A stretch of DNA of 23,326 bases. Origin: a virus. The stretch covers positions 1 through 23,326 of the IMG/VR virus record IMGVR_UViG_3300025671_000545; one strand, written 5' to 3'. The notes beneath the pieces are model-generated. The model was not told the DNA's origin. It did no database searches and saw only the letters and a list, made by a program, of their open reading frames with translations. Below are positions 17,485-23,326 of this stretch, piece by piece. Position 1 is the stretch's first letter. Every line of letters begins with the position of its first letter. The position numbers and the translations under genes were made by a program.

Positions 17485-20465
17485 TGTCGTTTTTTAAACT
17501 CTTGATATTGTTTCTTCTGATAATCTTCTAAACCTCCACCAAAGTAGTTGTATATTAAGTTACCAAAAAATGGAAATGTTTTAATAGACTTAAATCTATG
17601 TGGTTTGTCAGATAGTGAAGGAATACCTTTCTCTTCTTTTAATCCAGACAGTTCATATAAATCAGCCATGTAATTTCCAATCACATCAAATGGAGGAGCA
17701 ACCATATCAAGAACTGTATCACTTAATCTTCCAGATTGAACTAACCTGTCAGTTAAATATCTTGATGCACCAAGAATCTTAAGAGCATTATTAACATAGT
17801 CGTCTTTGAACTCTTCCATGCCTATCTCTTTTCCGTGCATGACTCTTTTAACTGTATCAACACCTGTGTTTAAACCAGTAACAAAGGTTAAGTATCTAAC
17901 TGCATTGTATCCAGCTTTTGCATAGTTGCCTCTTGCAGCTTCTTGAAATATAGTCTTTCTAACTAAATCAAATTGTTTTAATGTAAATGATTTAAGTGCA
18001 TAGAAAATTCTACCACCCTTCATATTTAAATACTTTTGTGGCATTTGAGATAAACTAATAGGTTGAATTTCTGATAGTTCAGAAAAAGCATAATACTTTA
18101 CATTGTCAGATATATTTCCAGTCTTAAGATCATTAATTAAATTATCTAACTCACTGCCAAAAACACCGCCATATTTTCTTCTAAAAGCATCTGTACCTTT
18201 TTCAGTTTTTAATTGATTAACTGCTCGTCTTAATGCAGCATTAATGTGAGTAGTTTTACCAACTCTATCTAGTCTTTGAAATTGGCTGACATTTAAAATA
18301 CTATCAAGCATTTTTGCCATACCTTTAGTCGTAGATATTTCAGCAGTTATGTTGTTTAAACCTAACATTTTAGGAGTAATTTTTGACCTACCTGCAGCCT
18401 GCTCTACAAGACTGATGATTGAATTTTTAAATCCATTAACATATGCACTAATTCCCATATCACCAACTTGAACTAATGCAGATTCAATGTTACCTAGATG
18501 AGTGCCATAGATTAAGTTTTTAGTAAACGATGTTCCAGCTCCAACAGCCTCTTCACCATCACCAAATCTAGCTTTTAATAAGTCTTTAACCTCATCTGCT
18601 CTTAATCCTAAATTTTCAGTCATCTTTAAATTAGCTATAGACTCATCCATGTCTAATAAAATACCGCTTTTAGATACACCATTACCGCCAAAAAATCTTC
18701 TTTGCTCTACATTATTAACTGCACCTCTAATGTAATCTAATAAAGCATCAGCAGGGTTTTGATAATATTCTAAATCTTCATCAACTAACTCTGCAATCTT
18801 TCTTTGTTTAGTAAATTTAGGAGCAGCAGACCCAGCAGGCATTCTTCCTTTAAAGAAGTTGCTAGTTATTTTTTCATATTCATCTGCAGGTAAGTCTCCT
18901 GAATTATCTAACCCTAGTTTAGTAGCTCTTTCGTCTAATAGCTGTTGTAATTTATTAGCTTGCGGTCTTCCATATTTATCAGCAAGATAATTTAAAAACT
19001 TATCTCTATCTACAAAGTCTCTAGGAAAATAGTTTTTAATGTAATCTACTTTAACACCTGCATCTACCATTTCATTATATAGATTATCTAACACATTACG
19101 AACTTGATTAAAATTATTGCCTAGTTCAGGACTAATTTTATTTAGCTTGGTAAGAAGGTCATTAAAGTTACCATTAAACATATCTTTAGATAAGTCTTTT
19201 CTAACCTTTTTATTTAGCTTTTTAAACTTTTGAAAAAATGGCTCTACTCTGGCAGAATAGTTTGCTATTTTTTGGTGTAGGTTTGACTCAAAACGACCTA
19301 ATCTATTTCCTATAAATGGAGCAATTTCTTTTAATCTTGTATGAATAGGTTTGATATAACTATCTATACCTTTACCAAGAGAGCCTAATATTCCTTGTGG
19401 TTTTTTATATGTATGTCTTTGTATAATCTCAACAGCTTCATCTATGTTTGTAGGAGGATTAAACTTTTTAGTAGATAAAGTAATAGCTTTGTTAAAATCT
19501 TGGTCGCTTAATCTTAATTTAGATTTAACATAATTTGGAATATCTTTTTGCTTCATGCCATTTCTAAATGCTACTGCAGCATTATATTCCATATCACCAA
19601 CTAGTTTTTCTGCTTTATCTAAATCATCAAAGTTATATTTTTTAGGTCTTGATTTTATTAGTTTGTAACCTTTACCAACAAGATCAATACCTCCTTTTAA
19701 TACACCTCCACTAGCTGCAGCAATAACAGTATCTTTACCAAGTTGTTTAGGGTCTACTGTTCCAGTTTCTGCTAATTGGTCTACTAAAGAATACTCTGCA
19801 CCCCATATACCAGATATACCTGCAAATTTAGAAACGCCTTTTATTCCTGATTGTATTTTAAATAACTTTTCTAATGGAACAAATGTCTCTGGAGATACAA
19901 AAGAACCTACTATTTCACCAGCAACAGCAGCACCACTTTGTCTTTCTTCTGGCGTAAGTTCTGCATATGCTTTATTAAGATAGTTTTCTCTTTTGTTTTT
20001 GTAGTATTCTAATCTTTTTTGTACTGCTGTTTTAGGTTTTTGGTCAGATATTAATGAAGAAAGATTTAACTCGTCATCTTTCATATTGTAGAGTTTTGAT
20101 ATTTCAGATTTATCATAATATTGATTATCATCTGGAATAGCATTAGGATTAAGAGGAAAATATGACTGAATAACTTCTCCTAATTTTTCAGCACGAAGAT
20201 TGCTTTCAATACCATACATAAACTTATCCCATGTAGAAGCAGTCTTTAGTTTTTCTGGGGATACTATTTGTTCACTTTCTGGAACAACATCACCCAAGAC
20301 AGGCGTTGTTTCAGATGTAGGTAAATTATCTTTTGAAACAACATCACCTAAATTATCTACTGACAAACTTGGCTTGGTTTCGATATCTTTTGTTTCTTCG
20401 TCTGGTGATTTAACAAAAACTAATTCTTCTTTTGGAACAACACCACCTATGTTTTGCAATCCCAT
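17481..20465 (-). CDS. Large internal virion / DNA-ejection protein (994 aa)
   Basis: The N-terminus has repeats of LGDVV/GGVVPKEE-like pieces (three copies in the first 65 residues) and an acidic Thr/Ser/Pro-rich stretch. A Gly/Ala-rich hydrophobic segment lies near 175-255. Long helices follow, with YIKNYFPRDFVDRDKF near residue 470 and Lys-rich helices throughout. Size, helical content and place after other internal virion proteins fit an ejection protein that enters the cell with the DNA. No lysozyme or protease motif is clear. Shine-Dalgarno GGAAA; starts 1 nt after the upstream stop. Confidence 0.7.
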   Translation of the reverse strand: MGLQNIGGVVPKEELVFVKSPDEETKDIETKPSLSVDNLGDVVSKDNLPTSETTPVLGDVVPESEQIVSPEKLKTASTWDKFMYGIESNLRAEKLGEVIQSYFPLNPNAIPDDNQYYDKSEISKLYNMKDDELNLSSLISDQKPKTAVQKRLEYYKNKRENYLNKAYAELTPEERQSGAAVAGEIVGSFVSPETFVPLEKLFKIQSGIKGVSKFAGISGIWGAEYSLVDQLAETGTVDPKQLGKDTVIAAASGGVLKGGIDLVGKGYKLIKSRPKKYNFDDLDKAEKLVGDMEYNAAVAFRNGMKQKDIPNYVKSKLRLSDQDFNKAITLSTKKFNPPTNIDEAVEIIQRHTYKKPQGILGSLGKGIDSYIKPIHTRLKEIAPFIGNRLGRFESNLHQKIANYSARVEPFFQKFKKLNKKVRKDLSKDMFNGNFNDLLTKLNKISPELGNNFNQVRNVLDNLYNEMVDAGVKVDYIKNYFPRDFVDRDKFLNYLADKYGRPQANKLQQLLDERATKLGLDNSGDLPADEYEKITSNFFKGRMPAGSAAPKFTKQRKIAELVDEDLEYYQNPADALLDYIRGAVNNVEQRRFFGGNGVSKSGILLDMDESIANLKMTENLGLRADEVKDLLKARFGDGEEAVGAGTSFTKNLIYGTHLGNIESALVQVGDMGISAYVNGFKNSIISLVEQAAGRSKITPKMLGLNNITAEISTTKGMAKMLDSILNVSQFQRLDRVGKTTHINAALRRAVNQLKTEKGTDAFRRKYGGVFGSELDNLINDLKTGNISDNVKYYAFSELSEIQPISLSQMPQKYLNMKGGRIFYALKSFTLKQFDLVRKTIFQEAARGNYAKAGYNAVRYLTFVTGLNTGVDTVKRVMHGKEIGMEEFKDDYVNNALKILGASRYLTDRLVQSGRLSDTVLDMVAPPFDVIGNYMADLYELSGLKEEKGIPSLSDKPHRFKSIKTFPFFGNLIYNYFGGGLEDYQKKQYQEFKKRQ

Positions 20466-20466
20466 A

Positions 20467-21684
20467 TTAATTATTTCCTTTTAAATATCTCCACTCACCC
20501 TGAAAATAGACAATTGGTTGTCCATTTTTGTCAACACCTTCAGCTCCTTCTATAGGTATATTTACTGGGAACTTGCCTGAAACAAAGTCACTAAAAAAAC
20601 CTGATTCAAAGGCTTTAGATTCAGTTGCAGATTTTGTAATAGCTTCAACAGCTTGAGCAAATGTAATTTCTTGTCCAGTATTTTTTTGTACTTGCTTCAT
20701 TAATGTTCTTGCTTTATCTGTAACAGCAACGGCTGCATTTGATGCAACATCATGAGAAACACCAAATCCTTTTAATGCAGCATATGCAACATTCATTTCT
20801 CCTTCTTCAGGAACATATGGTTTGTACTCTTTAAATTTAGTATATCCAGAAACTGGAACAGCCCCGCCATCAGTTGCTTTTAATATAGGTAATTTAGAAT
20901 TTGGATCTTTAGGTATATAAAATACTCCTCTTTCATCTTCTACCATTTTATACTGGTCTTTTTTAGAACTTAACTCTGCATCCGAAAGCATTTGACCTTG
21001 AATTAATTCAGGCTTACCTTCTTTGTTATAGAAGTATTTTTGATTTTTATCTATCCTTAATCCTAAAAGTTTAGCTTCATCATCTGATAATAATTTTCCA
21101 GCATTTTTTAAACCTAGTGTTCTTCGTTTTGTTTCTAAATCCATTAATGTATTTGCAGCGCTAATGTTTCCACTTTCAATTAATTTATTTATTTGACTTA
21201 AATCAAAATCATATGTAGTAGTTTGTGGTGTATATTTTTGAGGTGTAAAACTTGGAGCAACTGCTTCACCATTTTGCATAACTGGCTTATACGGAGTTGT
21301 TGGCTCTCCACCTGTTGTTGTAGTTTTATATAAACCTCCAGAAGATAATACTTTATCTAATGCTTCTCTTTGCTTTCTTTCTCTTGAAATTTCAGCAAAT
21401 TTCTCTTTCATAAGTACATCTTTTTCTAAATTAGAAAATGGCGTTTGTGCAGATTCCATACCTTGTAAATAACCTTTAGCTAAATAAGGAATAGCAGAAC
21501 CATAATTTTGGTTTTTAGGTTGAGCAAGATATCCTACAGCAGTACCTAATAATCCTTGAAACAACGATTGTTGTTGTGCTTTTTTTAATTGCTCTGGTGT
21601 AATTAAACCTTCTAAATAAGTAGGTGTTCTTGCACCAAAGATATTAGTACCTGATGGTATAAAATCTTCTAGTTTAATTGCCAT
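20467..21684 (-). CDS. Putative internal virion protein (405 aa)
   Basis: The 405-aa product starts MAIKLEDFIPSGTNIFGART, then a Gln-rich helix (TPEQLKKAQQQSLFQGLLG), a Thr/Pro/Tyr-rich linker near 115-160, and a helical end with VAYAALKGFGVSHDVASNAA. It closes with a beta-rich QPIVYFQGEWRYLKG. No enzyme motif is seen. It sits between Gly/Ala-rich and giant virion proteins in the late operon, so a structural or ejection role is likely. Shine-Dalgarno AAGGAA. Confidence 0.65.
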   Translation of the reverse strand: MAIKLEDFIPSGTNIFGARTPTYLEGLITPEQLKKAQQQSLFQGLLGTAVGYLAQPKNQNYGSAIPYLAKGYLQGMESAQTPFSNLEKDVLMKEKFAEISRERKQREALDKVLSSGGLYKTTTTGGEPTTPYKPVMQNGEAVAPSFTPQKYTPQTTTYDFDLSQINKLIESGNISAANTLMDLETKRRTLGLKNAGKLLSDDEAKLLGLRIDKNQKYFYNKEGKPELIQGQMLSDAELSSKKDQYKMVEDERGVFYIPKDPNSKLPILKATDGGAVPVSGYTKFKEYKPYVPEEGEMNVAYAALKGFGVSHDVASNAAVAVTDKARTLMKQVQKNTGQEITFAQAVEAITKSATESKAFESGFFSDFVSGKFPVNIPIEGAEGVDKNGQPIVYFQGEWRYLKGNN

Positions 21685-21693
21685 AATTTTTCC

Positions 21694-22419
21694 TTATGCG
21701 AATCTTGTTCTGAATGTTCTTTTTGGTGTATTAATAGCTATCATTGTTCCTCTTGATGGAGCTACACCTTTTGGAGGAGATATATTTGCCATTTGAGCTT
21801 CTGCTGCAGCTCTTTCTTCTGGAGTTACTGCATCTAATCCTATTTGTGCTAATTGAACTTGATCCATAGGATTCATACCAGCTAATCCTTCGTATGCAGT
21901 AGTTCCAATATCTTCTAATAATCCAGTTTTAGGAGTTGCAGTTAATCCTCCAAATTCATTAATGTTTGCAGCAGTTTCTAATTCTGTTGGAGATGGAACA
22001 TAACCTCCACCAGTTGATAATCCGCTTACAGCTGCAGTTTCTGGAACATCTAATATGCTTCCAAATGGACTTGCTGCTTGATAACCTGCTTGTGTAGCTG
22101 TAGTACCACCCATTCCAACATTTAATGGATTTAATCCCATATCTATATTAAGACCACCTCCACTTAATAATGATGATGGAGCACCAGCTGTCATAGCAGA
22201 TTGTGCTGCTCCTTCTGTAGCTATTTGTGGTACTGATGGAGTGATTGCTGAACCTAGATTAAATAATCCACCTTCTGTAAATCCAGAACCAAATCCTGCT
22301 GACCCACCAAACGCACCGCCAGTAACGCCACCTAATGCAGCACCTTGTAATGGGTCTCTGCCTGTAGCTAAAGAAGTTAATGCACCTATTCCTGCACCTA
22401 TTAAGACTGGAGCTCCCAT
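21694..22419 (-). CDS. Gly/Ala-rich putative virion protein (241 aa)
   Basis: The first 50 residues (MGAPVLIGAGIGALTSLATG then QGAALGGVTGGAFGGSAGFG) form a glycine-zipper-like hydrophobic segment able to insert into membrane, as in ejection proteins. The rest is low-complexity Gly/Ala/Thr/Pro with a short ordered part near VTPEERAAAEAQM and a basic tail. The ATG overlaps the upstream stop by one base (TAATG) and has GGAGG upstream. Function is inferred from composition and place. Confidence 0.7.
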   Translation of the reverse strand: MGAPVLIGAGIGALTSLATGRDPLQGAALGGVTGGAFGGSAGFGSGFTEGGLFNLGSAITPSVPQIATEGAAQSAMTAGAPSSLLSGGGLNIDMGLNPLNVGMGGTTATQAGYQAASPFGSILDVPETAAVSGLSTGGGYVPSPTELETAANINEFGGLTATPKTGLLEDIGTTAYEGLAGMNPMDQVQLAQIGLDAVTPEERAAAEAQMANISPPKGVAPSRGTMIAINTPKRTFRTRFA

Positions 22420-23237
22420 TATTTACCTCCGCCTGATTGTGTGGTTGATGTTGATACAGCACCCATAGGAGCACCGTATGCAGCAGATAGGTAAGATTGT
22501 AGTTTAGTGTATGGTAAGTTTTGACCAAACTCGTATCTAGCAATATCTGACTCTAGTGCTTGTCTTTGGTAATCTTCTGCTGTTTGTCCTACATTGAGTA
22601 ATTGTTGAATGTCTTGGTAATCAGCAGCAGCCATTTGTGGAGCAGATTGTATTGCTCTTTCTTGAGCAGCTCTTTCAGCCGCATAGTTTTGGTATGCTAA
22701 TTCACCAGCTCTACTTGTAAGTTCTTTAGCTAGGTTTGTAGATGCACGAGATTGTAAGTCAGCCATTGCACCAGAACCATAACGACCAGCAGTAGATGCT
22801 TGAGATGCAATGTTTTTAAGAGCATCTTGGAACTGTGTAGTAGCTACTCCAGCAGCACCTTGTAGTGCATTAGCAAAGTATGGATTTAAACCTAAATTTT
22901 GACCTTGTATCGTAGCCAACTGTTGTTGTTGAGCAGCAGGCACTAATGGAGATCCTGCCAATGCTCTATTTTGTGCAGCCTGTAATGCAGACTGTGTTTG
23001 TTGACTAGGTGATACAAATGTTTGGTATGGATAGTAAGATGGAGTGTCTGTTTGGTATAATTGTTTAGCTTCTTGTAGACCGTATTCAACGAATGGACGA
23101 ACAGTAGGGTCTAATTCGTTAGATTGCTTTTGCACAGTAGTTCCACCGCCACCACCGCCTTTAAATAGTTGTCTGCCCATTTTGCCATTGTCGATGGATT
23201 GGTTGCCATCTAACTCTGGGAAATAATCGTAAATCAT
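22419..23237 (-). CDS. Ala/Gln-rich putative internal virion protein (272 aa)
   Basis: The ATG at 23237 has GGAG 8 nt upstream; a downstream ATG at 23180 (MGRQLFKGGGGGG) is a weaker start. A poly-Gly segment lies near residue 26. Then helices rich in Ala/Gln carry ALQGAAGVATTQFQDALKNI and ASTAGRYGSGAMADLQSRA, a pattern I recognise from uncharacterised structural proteins of environmental podoviruses and siphoviruses. It belongs to the cluster of particle-interior proteins. The final part is flexible Ser/Thr/Gly. Confidence 0.7.
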   Translation of the reverse strand: MIYDYFPELDGNQSIDNGKMGRQLFKGGGGGGTTVQKQSNELDPTVRPFVEYGLQEAKQLYQTDTPSYYPYQTFVSPSQQTQSALQAAQNRALAGSPLVPAAQQQQLATIQGQNLGLNPYFANALQGAAGVATTQFQDALKNIASQASTAGRYGSGAMADLQSRASTNLAKELTSRAGELAYQNYAAERAAQERAIQSAPQMAAADYQDIQQLLNVGQTAEDYQRQALESDIARYEFGQNLPYTKLQSYLSAAYGAPMGAVSTSTTQSGGGK

Positions 23238-23326
23238 AATTTATACTCCATTAGTGTATATTTAGGTTTCATGTTCCATTTCATTCGCCATAACCTGACG
23301 ATTGAATCTTTTGCAGTAGAACCTTG
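23234..23326 (-). CDS. C-terminal fragment of an upstream late gene
   Basis: An open frame enters from the right edge and ends in TGA at 23234-23236, overlapping the next start by 3 nt. The 30 visible residues (QGSTAKDSIVRLWRMKWNMK then KYTLMEYKL) are basic with aromatic residues. The start and most of the protein are outside the window. Position suggests a tail or neck protein; not provable here. Confidence 0.6.
   Translation of the reverse strand, partial: QGSTAKDSIVRLWRMKWNMKPKYTLMEYKL

Noticed and set aside
22259-22543. A 94-codon minus-strand frame across two virion genes
   Set aside because: Its Trp/Arg/Cys-rich composition is typical of a shifted frame of Gly/Ala-rich DNA, and the two virion genes already explain the region with good start signals.
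1-23326. tRNA, CRISPR array, insertion sequence or integrase
   Set aside because: No cloverleaf, no regularly spaced repeats, no terminal inverted repeats with a transposase and no tyrosine or serine recombinase motif were seen on either strand.

Overview
The window is most of the non-structural half, plus one end of the structural half, of an AT-rich tailed double-stranded DNA phage. No rRNA, tRNA, CRISPR array, integrase, transposase or host housekeeping gene was seen. Genes are densely packed with phage-style stop/start overlaps (ATGA, TAATG) and mostly good Shine-Dalgarno sites. The far left (terminase small subunit and small basic proteins) and far right (internal virion proteins, lysis genes) are both on the minus strand, so the late genes probably join through DNA outside the window, as in a circularly permuted map. 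The large internal or ejection-type proteins suggest a podovirus, but no tail gene is fully visible. The best host clue is a 23-codon gene at 11043-11114 (minus) for a canonical PqqA peptide, precursor of the cofactor PQQ. Its sequence is of the type I associate with methylotrophic Methylophilaceae, so a methylotroph host that uses PQQ-dependent methanol dehydrogenase is likely. This is inference.

Layout. (1) 1-1831, minus: candidate terminase small subunit, a putative virion protein and several tiny basic proteins, from a good promoter at 1851-1878. (2) 2092-4245, plus: a very AT-rich cassette of seven small genes, one of them a Cys-rich GP88-family protein, with its own promoters and inverted repeats. 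It ends in an intergenic block with hairpins and a bidirectional terminator at 4331-4364. (3) 8935 to 4451, minus: leftward early operon with a small acidic protein, Cro-like regulator, replication initiator, DnaB-like helicase, NinB, PAPS-reductase-like protein, YbcO-like zinc nuclease, PD-(D/E)XK-like protein and a sigma/antiterminator-like protein. (4) 8936-9087: divergent promoters with symmetric TGCAAGTA/TACTTGCA arms and a TGTATA-N6-TATACA operator. (5) 9088-12908, plus: rightward early operon with a DUF1071/Sak3 annealing protein, YqaJ/lambda-type exonuclease, a possible ssDNA-binding protein, a DUF3310 (T7 gp1.7-like) protein, small zinc and secreted peptides and a possible nuclease. 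pqqA sits inside it on the opposite strand with its own promoter and a hairpin terminator. (6) 14122 to 12894, minus: metallophosphoesterase and small genes. (7) From the right edge to 14185, minus: four virion-associated proteins (one of 994 aa), a small coupled membrane protein, a secreted/membrane overlapping-gene module, a coiled-coil membrane protein, a SprT-like metalloprotease, a 3TM holin-like protein and a GH24 endolysin.

The replication and recombination genes give a lambda-like plan: initiator plus helicase, and exonuclease plus annealing protein plus NinB. No DNA or RNA polymerase gene lies in the window, and the promoters seen look like host sigma-70 promoters. The most notable items are the phage pqqA with its dedicated promoter and terminator, the membrane-protein gene nested inside a thrombospondin-like secreted protein gene, and a cluster of TAATGAGAAT repeats around 4.06-4.69 kb.
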